Source: Saccharomonospora sp. NB11 (GTDB taxonomy: Bacteria; Actinomycetota; Actinomycetes; Mycobacteriales; Pseudonocardiaceae). Taken from it: a stretch of DNA of 64,000 nucleotides. The stretch is from assembly GCF_015910535.1 (NCBI RefSeq), contig NZ_JACBJG010000002.1, forward strand, positions 62,001-126,000, written 5' to 3'. The notes under the pieces were generated by a model, which worked only from the letters and a program-made list of their open reading frames with translations, was not told the origin of the DNA and searched no databases. Both the position numbers and the translations under genes were made by a program. Positions within the stretch are counted from its first letter, which is position 1; every line of letters begins with the position of its first letter. Positions 56,594 to 64,000 of this stretch are shown here, piece after piece.

Positions 56594-56884
56594 TCACGAG
56601 GAGCGGTGGTAGCTCCAGCCCTGCCTCCGCAGGGCCTCGTTGGTGAGAGCCTGGGGTCGGCCCTGGTGATCGACACCCATCCATCGGGGTCTGCCCGATC
56701 CGCTTTCGAGGACGTAGGGGCGGCCGCGACTCCACACGACCGTGCACGGAGTGGTCGGCGGACACGGCGTGTCGGGGGACTCGGGAGCAGGCTCCGTCGA
56801 GTCGGCGACGGCCGTCAGGGACGGCGCGCTCGCCCCGGCTCGGTCGATGGGAACGTCGGTACGGCTGTCCTCTTCGGCACTCAT
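56594..56884 (-). CDS. Small hypothetical protein upstream of the pgsA2-like gene
   Basis: 96 aa from ATG 56884, with AGGG five bases upstream. The first half is acidic and Pro/Ser-rich (disordered); the second half (about 48-96) has a compact block TVVWSRGRPYVLESGSGRPRWMGVDHQGRPQALTNEALRRQGW. No membrane segment. It ends 33 bp before the pgsA2-like start on the same strand, so it is probably co-transcribed. Not recognised. Confidence 0.55.
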   Translation of the reverse strand: MSAEEDSRTDVPIDRAGASAPSLTAVADSTEPAPESPDTPCPPTTPCTVVWSRGRPYVLESGSGRPRWMGVDHQGRPQALTNEALRRQGWSYHRSS

Positions 56885-56930
56885 AGCACCCTGCACTCGC
56901 TCTCGGTGAAACATCACCTGTGGGATTACC

Positions 56931-56972
56931 TGTGAGCGACACCTCACACCTTCGCGCGAGATGTCGCTCACA
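56931..56972. promoter_or_regulatory. 11-bp inverted repeat upstream of the small-protein gene
   Basis: TGTGAGCGACA (56931-56941), 20 bp, TGTCGCTCACA (56962-56972). TGTGAG also pairs with CTCACA at 56943-56948, and a further TGTCGCTC occurs near 57020. It lies between the acyl-CoA synthetase stop (57086) and the start at 56884: operator or terminator. Confidence 0.5.
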
Positions 56973-57085
56973 TTCCCATCGGCGCAGCGCACCGAATCGT
57001 TAGCAGTTCGTTCACCGAACGTGTCGCTCGGTCGAGTGAATCCGACGGTCGAGGTCTTGCCCGACCGCTCGCCGTCCCTCCCGCC

Positions 57086-58813
57086 TCAGCGGTTCTTCAG
57101 GGACGGGAAGTCCTCCTCGCGGAACTCCCCGGCGGGTCGGCCGTCCGTCCTGGCGTGTTCCCGGCCCCGCAGCTCGACCCTGCGGATCTTGCCCGAAATG
57201 GTCTTCGGCAGCTCGGCGAACTCGAGTCGCCGGATCCGCTTGTACGGCGCCAGGTTCTTCCTCGCGAACGCGAGGATGCTCTCCGCGGTCTCGGCGGTCG
57301 GTTCGGCCCCGTTCGCCAACACCACGTACGCCTTGGGCACCGAGAGCCGGATCTCGTCGGGAGCGGGAACCACGGCCGCCTCGGCCACCGCCTCGTGCTC
57401 CAGCAGGACGCTCTCCAACTCGAACGGCGAGATGCGGTAGTCGGAAGACTTGAAGACGTCGTCCGTGCGCCCCACGTACGTGACGTAGCCGTCGTCGTCG
57501 ACGGTGCCGACGTCCCCGGTGTGGTAGTAGCCGCCCGCGAACGCGCTGTCGGTGCGCTCCTCGTCGCCCGCGTAGCCGGTCATCAGTCCGACGGGCCGGC
57601 TGCTCAGATCGAGGCAGATCTCGCCCTCGCGCGCGGGCCCTCCGGTGACCGGGTCGACCAGCACCACGTCGAAACCGGGCACGGGCCGCCCCATCGAACC
57701 CGCCTTCACGGCCTGCCCCGGCGTGTTGGCGATCTGCACGCTCGTCTCGGTCTGGCCGAACCCGTCGCGGATCGTCACCCCCCACGCCTGGCGCACCTGC
57801 TCGATGACCTCCGGGTTCAACGGCTCGCCCGCGCCCACGACCTTGCGCGGTGGGTTCCGCAGGCTCGTCAGGTCCGCCTGGATGAGCATGCGCCACACCG
57901 TCGGCGGGGCGCAGAAGCTCGTCACCCCGCAGCGGTCGATCTGCTCCATCAGCCGGTTCGCGTCGAAGCGCCCGTAGTTGTAGAGGAAGACGGTGGCTTC
58001 GGCGTTCCACGGCGCGAAGACGTTGCTCCACGCGTGCTTGGCCCAGCCGGGGGACGAGATGTTGAGGTGCACGTCGCCGGGTTCGAGGCCGATCCAGTAC
58101 ATCGTGGACAGGTGGCCGACGGGGTACGAGACGTGGGTGTGCCGCACGAGCTTCGGCTTCGCCGTCGTCCCCGACGTGAAGTACAGCAGCAGCGGGTCGT
58201 CGGAGCGGGTCGGCCCGTCCGGGGTGAACACCGCCTCGCTCGTCGCGGAGTCGGCGAACGACTCCCAGCCCGCCACCCGCTCACCCACCGCGATGCGCGT
58301 GTAGTCGCCCTCCACCTCGGCGAACGTCGCGGTGTCGGCGTCGCGGACCACCACGTGCCTCGCACCGCCCCGGTCCACGCGGTCGCGCAGGTCGGCGGCG
58401 CCCAGCAACGTGGACGCCGGGATGATCACCGCGCCGAGCTTGACGCACGCCAGGATGGTCTCCCACAGCTCGACCTGGTTGCCGAGCATGAGGATCACCC
58501 GGTCGCCGCGCCGCACCCCCAGGCCACGCAGCCAGTTGGCCACCTGGTTCGACCGGCGGGACAGCTCGGGGAACGTCCAGCGGTTCTCCGAGCCGTCCTC
58601 CTCCACGATCCACAGAGCGGGCCGCTGAGCGTTGCGGTCGTCGGCGGCGATGCGGTCGAACCAGTCCAACGCCCAGTTGAACTCGTCGAACCGGGGCCAG
58701 GCGAACTCCCGGCGGGCCGCCTCGTAGTCCTCCCGATGCGTCAGCAGCAGGTCACGCGCCTGCCGGAACGCCTCGTACGCCTGCGTGGAAGCCGTGTCGG
58801 CATCGTTGCCCAC
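57086..58813 (-). CDS. Acyl-CoA synthetase, AMP-forming (medium-chain/ACSM-like)
   Basis: 575 aa. Adenylation motifs: YFTSGTTAKPK (A3), GFGQTE, GYYHTGD and GRTDDVFKSSDYRISPFELES, with the C-terminal catalytic lysine in SGKIRR. It activates a carboxylic acid to its CoA ester. The similarity in layout to ACSM enzymes and to benzoate/medium-chain ligases suggests a mid-size acid. It follows the isomerase-like gene by 16 bp on the same strand, forming a two-gene catabolic unit. Confidence 0.88.
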   Translation of the reverse strand: MGNDADTASTQAYEAFRQARDLLLTHREDYEAARREFAWPRFDEFNWALDWFDRIAADDRNAQRPALWIVEEDGSENRWTFPELSRRSNQVANWLRGLGVRRGDRVILMLGNQVELWETILACVKLGAVIIPASTLLGAADLRDRVDRGGARHVVVRDADTATFAEVEGDYTRIAVGERVAGWESFADSATSEAVFTPDGPTRSDDPLLLYFTSGTTAKPKLVRHTHVSYPVGHLSTMYWIGLEPGDVHLNISSPGWAKHAWSNVFAPWNAEATVFLYNYGRFDANRLMEQIDRCGVTSFCAPPTVWRMLIQADLTSLRNPPRKVVGAGEPLNPEVIEQVRQAWGVTIRDGFGQTETSVQIANTPGQAVKAGSMGRPVPGFDVVLVDPVTGGPAREGEICLDLSSRPVGLMTGYAGDEERTDSAFAGGYYHTGDVGTVDDDGYVTYVGRTDDVFKSSDYRISPFELESVLLEHEAVAEAAVVPAPDEIRLSVPKAYVVLANGAEPTAETAESILAFARKNLAPYKRIRRLEFAELPKTISGKIRRVELRGREHARTDGRPAGEFREEDFPSLKNR

Positions 58814-58829
58814 CGGTCGTTCGCCTCCC

Positions 58830-59678
58830 TCACTCGCCGCGGAACTCGGGCTCCCGTCGTTGCAGGAACGCCTGCACCGCCTCGTTCAGGTCGTGGCTGG
58901 GCAGGAACGCGGCGTTCCAGGTCGCCACGTACCGCAACCCGGCATCGACCTGCTGTTCGGTGTTGACGGAGAGTACGTCCTTCACACCTTGGACCACCAG
59001 AGGTGGATTCGACGCGATCTCCTCGGCCATCGTCCTGGCCGCGTCGAGGGTCGCCTCGCGGTCGGGGTAGACGTCGTTGACCAGGCCGATCCGCTCGGCC
59101 CGGGCCGCGTCGATGTCCCTGCCGGTGAAGGCGAGTTCCCGCAGGTGGCCCTCGCCGATGATCGTGGCGAGCCGCTGCAGGCTGCCCATGTCGGCGACGA
59201 TGGCGACGCGCACCTCGCGCACGCTGAACTTCGCGTCGGCGCTCGCGACCCGCACGTCGGCGGCGGCGACGAGATCCAGGCCGCCGCCGATGCACCAGCC
59301 CGCCACGGCAGCGATGACCGGCTTGCGCACCCGGGCCACCGCCGTGATCGAGTCCTGCATGCGCCGCACCTCGTCGAGGAACTCGCGACGCGGCCGGGCG
59401 AGGGCGTCACCGCTGAGGTACTCCGCCCACGACGGCAGCATGGCGGCGAGGTCGAGCCCGTACGAGAAGTTGCGGCCCTCACCGGTCAGCACGATCGCGC
59501 GGACCTCGGGGTCGCGGTCGAGTTCGCCGAACGCGATCGGCAGTTCGCGCCAGAAGTCGGGGCCCATCGCATTGCCCTTGCCGGGGCCGAGCAGAGTCAC
59601 CTCGGCGACGTGCCCGGTGCGCTCGACGCGGAGGGAGACGTACTCGCCGATCTGGGTTGTGGGTTCGCTGCCAGTCAT
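58830..59678 (-). CDS. Crotonase-family enzyme with a dienoyl-CoA isomerase triad
   Basis: 282 aa from ATG 59678 (AGGA nine bases upstream; ATG 59687 is an alternative). Crotonase fold with oxyanion segments NFSYGLDLAAM and AGWCIGGGLDL. Asp135, Glu155 and Asp163 (GGGLD, REV, ADMGSL) have the same 20- and 8-residue spacing as Asp176/Glu196/Asp204 of rat delta3,5-delta2,4-dienoyl-CoA isomerase. So it probably isomerises dienoyl-CoA in unsaturated fatty acid breakdown rather than hydrating enoyl-CoA. Operon with the acyl-CoA synthetase. Confidence 0.88.
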   Translation of the reverse strand: MTGSEPTTQIGEYVSLRVERTGHVAEVTLLGPGKGNAMGPDFWRELPIAFGELDRDPEVRAIVLTGEGRNFSYGLDLAAMLPSWAEYLSGDALARPRREFLDEVRRMQDSITAVARVRKPVIAAVAGWCIGGGLDLVAAADVRVASADAKFSVREVRVAIVADMGSLQRLATIIGEGHLRELAFTGRDIDAARAERIGLVNDVYPDREATLDAARTMAEEIASNPPLVVQGVKDVLSVNTEQQVDAGLRYVATWNAAFLPSHDLNEAVQAFLQRREPEFRGE

Positions 59679-59756
59679 GGCTGTCATCCTGGCCCACGCC
59701 ACGGGGTCCACGGCAGGCAGTGAGAGCCACGTCGCTTCGGTCGGCCGACGGCCGTG

Positions 59757-60995
59757 TCACGCCCCGGGCCGCACCGCGTCGGTCGCCAGTCCGGCGACCG
59801 GGCCGACGACCACCACCGCCGGGGGACGCAGCCCCGCGTCCGCCACGGCGCGCGCCACCGTCGCGAGAGTGGACCGCACCACGCGTTCACCGCGCAGCGT
59901 GCCCTCCTGCACGACGGCCACCGGAGTGTCGGCCGGACGTCCCGCCGCGACGAGAGTGTCCGCGATGACCGCGAGCCGTTCGAGGGCCATCAGCAGCACG
60001 ACGGTGCCCCGCAGCCTGCCGAGCGCGTCCCAGTCGACCAGCGACCGCTTGTCGCCCGGTGGGACGTGTCCGGACACGACGACGACGTCGTGGGCGACAC
60101 CGCGATGGGTCACCGGCACGTCCGCCACGGCGGGCACCGAGAACGCGCTCGTCACCCCCGGCACCACCGTCACGGGTACGCCGGCCTCGGCGCACGCCTG
60201 GAGTTCCTCGAAGCCACGGCCGAAGACGTACGGGTCGCCGCCCTTGAGCCGGACCACGAAGCGGCCGGCGCGGGCATGCTCGATCAGCGTGCGGTTGATG
60301 GTCTCCTGCGCGGCGGCCCGACCGTACGGGATCTTCGCCGCGTCGACGACCTGCACGTGCGGCGACAGCTCGTCCAGCAGTTCGCGCGGCGCCAGCCGGT
60401 CGACCACGACGACGTCGGCCCGCGCCAGCAGCCGTCTGCCGCGCACCGTGATGAGCTCCGGATCGCCCGGCCCGCCACCGACCAGTGCCACGCCCGGCGT
60501 CGGGGCGGCCACGGGCTCGTGGCCGGGGTCGGCGAGCGCGGCGGTGCGCAGCGCGTCGAGGATCGCGTCGCGCACGGCGGCCGACCGTCGTGGGGAACCC
60601 CCGGACAACACGCCCACCAGCAGGCCGTCGTGGTCGCCGGTCGCGGGCGTGACGGCGCTGCCTCGGCTCGCCGCGTCGGCACGCACGCAGAACACCCGGC
60701 ACTCCTCGGCCTCGGCGGCGACCGCCGCGTTCACGTCCGGGTCGTCCGTGCACGCGAGCGCGTACCACGCACCGTCGAGGTCGCCGTGTCGAAAGGGGCG
60801 CGCGTGCCAGACCAGCTCGCCCGCGTCGGCCAGGGCCTGCACCGACGGCGTGGTCCGCGGTGCCACGAGTCGCACCACGGCGCCCGCGGCCAGCAGGCGG
60901 GGCAGCCGGCGCTGTGCGACCGTGCCGCCACCCACGACGACGACCTCGCGGCCACGGAGATCGAGTCCAGCCAAGTAGTGCTGCTCGTGCGGCAT
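59757..60995 (-). CDS. cysG: Fused precorrin-2 dehydrogenase / uroporphyrinogen-III C-methyltransferase
   Basis: 412 aa, two-part siroheme enzyme like Rv2847c. The N-terminal Rossmann part (about 1-170) has VVVVGGGTVAQRRLPRL and uses NAD+ to oxidise precorrin-2; the C-terminal SAM-binding tetrapyrrole methylase part (about 175-412) has VALVGGGPGDPELITVRG, VRLKGGDPYVFGRG and TVVPGVTSAF. It supplies siroheme for sulfite and nitrite reductases or cobalamin intermediates. ATG 60995 is taken since the Rossmann fold begins 12 residues later. Confidence 0.93.
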   Translation of the reverse strand: MPHEQHYLAGLDLRGREVVVVGGGTVAQRRLPRLLAAGAVVRLVAPRTTPSVQALADAGELVWHARPFRHGDLDGAWYALACTDDPDVNAAVAAEAEECRVFCVRADAASRGSAVTPATGDHDGLLVGVLSGGSPRRSAAVRDAILDALRTAALADPGHEPVAAPTPGVALVGGGPGDPELITVRGRRLLARADVVVVDRLAPRELLDELSPHVQVVDAAKIPYGRAAAQETINRTLIEHARAGRFVVRLKGGDPYVFGRGFEELQACAEAGVPVTVVPGVTSAFSVPAVADVPVTHRGVAHDVVVVSGHVPPGDKRSLVDWDALGRLRGTVVLLMALERLAVIADTLVAAGRPADTPVAVVQEGTLRGERVVRSTLATVARAVADAGLRPPAVVVVGPVAGLATDAVRPGA

Positions 60996-61071
60996 GGGCC
61001 ACAGCTTGCCGCCGACGGGGTGCGTGCGGCGGGTGCCGTGGCGTGGGTCTCGCCCGGGCGGGGTGGCCGTC

Positions 61072-61473
61072 TCACGCTTCGGGACGCAGCAGGTCCAGCA
61101 TCGCGGTGTTGCCGAACATCCTCGCCGTGTCCAGCGCCGACGGCTGCCCCGCGGCGGGGTCGGCACCGGCGTCGAGAAGCGCCTTCACGATCTCCGGCTC
61201 GTCCTTGAAGACGGCTCCGGCGAGCGGGCTCTGCCCCCGGTCGTTGAGCCGGTTCGGATCGGCTCCGCGTTGCAGCAACGCGCGCACGGTGGCGACGTGA
61301 CCGTGGTACGCGGCGAGCATCACCAACGTGTCGCCCTTGTCGTTGGTGAGGTTGGGCGACACCCCGGCGTCGACGTAGGCCGCCAACGTCTCGCTCTGCC
61401 CCTCGCGGGCGAGCGCGAAGACCCGGGCCCACAGTTCGAGCAGTTCCTCCGGCTCCTCGGCGGGGTCGGTCAT
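61072..61473 (-). CDS. Ankyrin-repeat protein
   Basis: 133 aa, cytosolic, about three ankyrin repeats: NDKGDTLVMLAAYHGHVATVRALLQRGADPN, NDRGQSPLAGAVFKDEPEIVKALLDAGADP and SALDTARMFGNTAMLDLL. ATG 61473 with GGGA upstream. It precedes cysG by 76 bp on the same strand. Small actinobacterial ankyrin proteins often sit by catalase or redox genes; the partner here is unknown. Confidence 0.88.
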   Translation of the reverse strand: MTDPAEEPEELLELWARVFALAREGQSETLAAYVDAGVSPNLTNDKGDTLVMLAAYHGHVATVRALLQRGADPNRLNDRGQSPLAGAVFKDEPEIVKALLDAGADPAAGQPSALDTARMFGNTAMLDLLRPEA

Positions 61474-61615
61474 GGTCCCAGCGTGCCACGCGGCAACGCG
61501 TTCCTCAGCGCACGAGCCGACCGCGTGTGGTCTGCGCCCGCCCCTCGGTGGACGCGGCGCTACCATGCACCGAACCGACGGGACGCACCCACGTCGTCGA
61601 CCACTGGAAGCGGAG

Positions 61616-62224
61616 ATGCCGGGCACCGAGCGCACCTGGGCGGGCACGACGCTCGCCGACCGGAGAGCCACCCGCCGTCGGCGGCTCCTCGATGCGGGCC
61701 TGGACCTTCTCGGTGGGGCCGACGGCGCCGTGGTGAGCGTGCGGGCGGTGTGTCGCACCGCGCGCCTCACCGAGCGGTACTTCTACGAGAACTTCACCGA
61801 CCGGGACGACTTCGTCGTCGGCGTCTACGACCACGTCGTGTCGCTCGCGCACCAGGTGCTGGTCGACGCGGTCGAGCTGGCCGGACCGCAGCCCCGCCAA
61901 CGGGCCGAAGCCGCGGTGTCGGCGTTCGTCACCCTGGTTCTCGACGATCCGCGCAAGGGGCGGGTGCTCCTGCTCGCCCCGTTCGCGGACCCCGCGCTGC
62001 GCAACGTCGGTGTGCAGCGGTTGCCGATGTTCGCCGACCTCGTGCGCGAGCAGCTATCGGACCGGGTGGACGAGGCGGATCGGACGATGACGGCCACCGC
62101 GCTGGTGGGCGGGGTGGCCAACCTGTTCGTGGCCTATCTGAGCGGGACGCTCGACGTCCCGCGGGAACGGCTGACCGCCCACTGTGTCCGGTTGGTGCTC
62201 GGCGCGGAGGCCCTGCACTCGTGA
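61616..62224 (+). CDS. TetR-family regulator
   Basis: 202 aa. Helix-turn-helix at about 20-62 (RRLLDAGLDLLGGADGAVVSVRAVCRTARLTERYFYENFTDRDDFV). ATG 61616 has GGAAG and GGAG upstream; a TACCAT -10 at 61561-61566 would begin the message near 61573. The nearest gene is the divergent ankyrin gene; the target is unknown. It ends before the repeat array that follows xylA. Confidence 0.83.
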   Translation: MPGTERTWAGTTLADRRATRRRRLLDAGLDLLGGADGAVVSVRAVCRTARLTERYFYENFTDRDDFVVGVYDHVVSLAHQVLVDAVELAGPQPRQRAEAAVSAFVTLVLDDPRKGRVLLLAPFADPALRNVGVQRLPMFADLVREQLSDRVDEADRTMTATALVGGVANLFVAYLSGTLDVPRERLTAHCVRLVLGAEALHS

Positions 62225-62262
62225 CGTCCCCGCCGCGGTGGGCACAGACCGCGACGGGAACG

Positions 62263-62325
62263 TACACGAACTGCGGACACGTGTACGCGGAGCGCGGACA
62301 CGAGTGCGCAGGCTGAGGACACGCC
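62263..62325. repeat. Degenerate 21-bp-period repeat after the xylA stop
   Basis: Three 21-bp units with cores TGCGGACACG, CGCGGACACG and TGAGGACACG. On the minus strand the first GCGTGTCC begins 9 nt after the xylA stop codon (62334). Convergent with the TetR gene. Same family as 16841-17056 and 19101-19200. Confidence 0.75.
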
Positions 62326-62333
62326 GGTGGGCG

Positions 62334-63503
62334 TCAGGCGGCGCCCAGCAGGTGTTCGAAGGCCAGTTGGGACAGTTGCGCGTAGGCGTAGCCACGGCGG
62401 CCCGCCGCCTCGGCGTCGAAGGTCTCGAAGGCGGTGCGGTCGGCCAGCAGGTCCGCCGGGGACTCGCCCTCACCCAGCGTGGGCTGCGAGAGTTCGGTGA
62501 CGCGCGAGCGCTCCAGCGCCTCGGCCACTCGCGGGTCGGCGCGGAACGCCCTCGCCCGCTCCCGCAGCAGCAGGTACGAGCGCATGCAGGCCGCGGCGCT
62601 CGCCCACACGCCCTCCATGTCCTCGGTGCGCGGCGGCTTGTAGTCGAAGTGCCGCGGGCCGTCGTAGCCGCCGTGTTCGAGCAGGTCGACGAGGAAGAAC
62701 GCGGAGAGCACGTCGCCGTGACCGAATACCAGGTCCTGGTCGTAGCGCGGACCGTGCTGGCCGTTGAGGTCGATGTGGAACAGCTTGCCCTGCCACAGGG
62801 CCTGACCGATGCCGTGGACGAAGTTGAGCCCCGCCATCTGCTCGTGGCCGACCTCGGGGTTCACGCCCACGAGCTCGTGGTGCTCCAGCGTGGAGATGAA
62901 GGCAAGCGCGTGCCCGATCGTGGGAAGCAGGATGTCACCGCGCGGCTCGTTCGGCTTCGGCTCCAACGCGAGTCGCAGGTCGTAGCCCTGGTCGATCACG
63001 TACTGCGCCAGGGTGTCGATGCCCTCGCGGTAGCGGTCCATCGCGGCGGCCACGTCCTTGGCCGCGTCCGTCTCGCTGCCCTCGCGACCGCCCCACAGCA
63101 CGTAGGTCTTCGCGCCGAGCTCGGCGGCGAGGTCCATGTTGCGCATGACCTTGCGCAACGCGAACCGGCGAATGTCACGGTCGTTGTTGGTGAGCGCACC
63201 GTCCTTGAACACCGGGTGGGTGAACAGGTTGGTGGTGGCCATCGGCACGACCAGCCCGGTCTCGTCGAGCGCGGCGCGGAACCGCTCGATGCGCTTGGCT
63301 CGCTCGCCGTCGTCGCTGCCGAACGGAATGAGGTCGTCGTCGTGGAAGGTCACGCCCCACGCCCCGAGCTCGGCCAGCCGGTGTACGGCCTCGACGGCGT
63401 CGAGCGTGGGCCGGGTGGCCTCGCCGAACGGGTCGTTGGCCCGCCATCCCACCGTCCACAGGCCGAAGCTGAACTTGTCCTCCGCCACGGGTTCACCGAC
63501 CAC
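62334..63503 (-). CDS. xylA: Xylose isomerase
   Basis: 389 aa, the class I actinobacterial length. Catalytic His and acidic ligands are in [12 protein letters not shown], with [12 protein letters not shown], the metal-binding [15 protein letters not shown] and [23 protein letters not shown]. It interconverts D-xylose and D-xylulose. The GTG start at 63503 has GGGAGG upstream. Divergent from a ROK repressor with GTTC/GAAC operators between. xylB is not in the window and may lie beyond the right edge. Confidence 0.96.
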   Translation of the reverse strand: MVGEPVAEDKFSFGLWTVGWRANDPFGEATRPTLDAVEAVHRLAELGAWGVTFHDDDLIPFGSDDGERAKRIERFRAALDETGLVVPMATTNLFTHPVFKDGALTNNDRDIRRFALRKVMRNMDLAAELGAKTYVLWGGREGSETDAAKDVAAAMDRYREGIDTLAQYVIDQGYDLRLALEPKPNEPRGDILLPTIGHALAFISTLEHHELVGVNPEVGHEQMAGLNFVHGIGQALWQGKLFHIDLNGQHGPRYDQDLVFGHGDVLSAFFLVDLLEHGGYDGPRHFDYKPPRTEDMEGVWASAAACMRSYLLLRERARAFRADPRVAEALERSRVTELSQPTLGEGESPADLLADRTAFETFDAEAAGRRGYAYAQLSQLAFEHLLGAA

Positions 63504-63531
63504 GCTGTCCTCCCGCTCTCCGGGTCGTAAT

Positions 63532-63548
63532 AGTTCGAGCACTGAACT
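63532..63548. promoter_or_regulatory. ROK/XylR-type operator near xylA
   Basis: AGTTCGAGCACTGAACT, 5-bp arms with a 7-bp centre, 29 bp upstream of the xylA start, in its promoter zone. Confidence 0.55.
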
Positions 63549-63580
63549 TATGCGGGCACCCCGCCGCGGTCAAGCGTTTG

Positions 63581-63595
63581 GTTCAACGACTGAAC
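63581..63595. promoter_or_regulatory. ROK/XylR-type operator near the ROK gene
   Basis: GTTCAACGACTGAAC, 5-bp arms, flanked by TT and AA that also pair. It ends 3 bp before TACGAT (63599-63604), the -10 that would give a leaderless ROK message. Confidence 0.6.
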
Positions 63596-63610
63596 GAATA
63601 CGATGGTCGG

Positions 63611-64000
63611 GTGAGCGACAGCGGTCCCGCAGGCCAACACACCGTCCGACGGCACAACTCGGCGCTCGTGCTCGACGCGATCGCGAGCGCGCCGGGCGTG
63701 TCGCGCGCCGGTGTCGCCGCGCGCACCGGACTCACCAAGGCCACGGTGTCGACCGTGGTCGACCGCCTGGTCACCGCGTCGCTCGTCCGCGAACACGGCC
63801 AGGAGCGCCGCAGTGGACCCGGACGTCGCGGCACCTCGCTGTCCCTGTCCCCCGACGGACCGTGCGGGCTCGGCGTGGAGATCGGCGTGGACTACCTGGC
63901 CACCTGCCTCGTCGGGCTGACCGGCGAGGTGCGGGGCGAGTGGACGCGACACCGGGACAACCGGGACCTCCCACCGGAGCAGGTGCTCTCGCGCGTCGCC
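63611..64000 (+). CDS. ROK-family repressor (XylR-like), 3' end cut by window
   Basis: 130 codons visible from GTG 63611, six bases after TACGAT, so a leaderless start. The N-terminal winged helix (about 12-75: RRHNSALVLDAIASAPGVSRAGVAARTGLTKATVSTVVDRLV) leads into the ROK sugar-kinase-like domain (LGVEIGVDYLATCLVGLTGEV). Divergent to xylA with two matching inverted repeats between, so it is the likely xylose-responsive repressor. The frame stays open to the window edge. Confidence 0.88.
   Translation, partial: MSDSGPAGQHTVRRHNSALVLDAIASAPGVSRAGVAARTGLTKATVSTVVDRLVTASLVREHGQERRSGPGRRGTSLSLSPDGPCGLGVEIGVDYLATCLVGLTGEVRGEWTRHRDNRDLPPEQVLSRVA

Overview
This window is high-GC DNA with dense genes on both strands, frequent GTG starts, many apparently leaderless transcripts and mycobacterial-type gene neighbourhoods. 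It carries marker genes for mycothiol (mshC), ergothioneine (egtABCD), an InhA-type enoyl reductase, a GarA/OdhI FHA protein and AcnR. This points to an actinobacterium of the Mycobacteriales/Pseudonocardiales; I would guess Pseudonocardiaceae (Saccharomonospora, Prauserella or Amycolatopsis relatives), but that last step is inference. No rRNA, tRNA, insertion sequence, phage or CRISPR array was seen. No gene-free gap exceeds about 260 bp.

Layout. (1) 1-14 kb resembles the M. tuberculosis Rv2118c-Rv2130c neighbourhood: trmI, an M50 site-2 protease, a RecB-like Fe-S nuclease, a thioesterase, an orphan ParA-like ATPase, hisG-hisE, a methyltransferase, a HAD phosphatase, a PAC2 protein, a metallophosphoesterase, an ABC-F ATPase and mshC. 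(2) 13.5-26 kb is more accessory: a TetR/P450 divergent pair, an intracellular subtilisin, a Clp_N-HTH protein, an MFS exporter, an AAA+/VWA pair (Rv0958/Rv0959-like), an unknown gene and a membrane M28 peptidase. (3) 25.9-39.4 kb is close to Rv1475c-Rv1485 in order: hemH, inhA, fabG, trmL, VWA-DUF58-moxR, mobA, an NlpC/P60 hydrolase, two membrane proteins and aconitase. (4) 39.4-47.4 kb separates acn from its regulator acnR: a TSUP permease, a five-gene operon egtA-egtB-egtC-egtD-Ddn-like, a LysR regulator and an amino-acid dehydrogenase. (5) 47.4-57 kb: acnR, two HlyC/CNNM membrane proteins (Rv1842c/Rv1841c-like), then the Rv1822-Rv1830 block (pgsA2-like, garA, ftsR, DUF151, MerR) interrupted by a TetR gene. 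(6) 57-64 kb: an acyl-CoA synthetase with a dienoyl-CoA isomerase-type protein, cysG, an ankyrin protein, a TetR, xylA and a divergent ROK regulator cut by the window edge.

How it works together. Thiol redox (mshC, egtABCD), central carbon control (acn/acnR, GarA, amino-acid dehydrogenase), cell envelope and division (fabG/inhA, RipA-like hydrolase, MoxR-DUF58-VWA, FtsR) and tetrapyrroles (hemH, cysG) dominate. Regulatory DNA is unusually readable. There is a 16-bp AcnR-like box shared by the acn and acnR promoters, a 16-bp palindrome between tetR and the P450, paired GTCAAC-N5-GTTGAC sites before the Clp_N gene, a 12-bp inverted repeat straddling a TetR start codon, and GTTCA/GAACT sites between xylA and ROK. 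The most unusual structure is a family of 21-bp-period repeats (core GCGTGTCCGC) that begins 5-10 nt after the stop codons of three unrelated genes (16835, 19208, 62334). A second oddity is 10-bp tandem duplications that include the stop codon of two genes (9584 and 27926).
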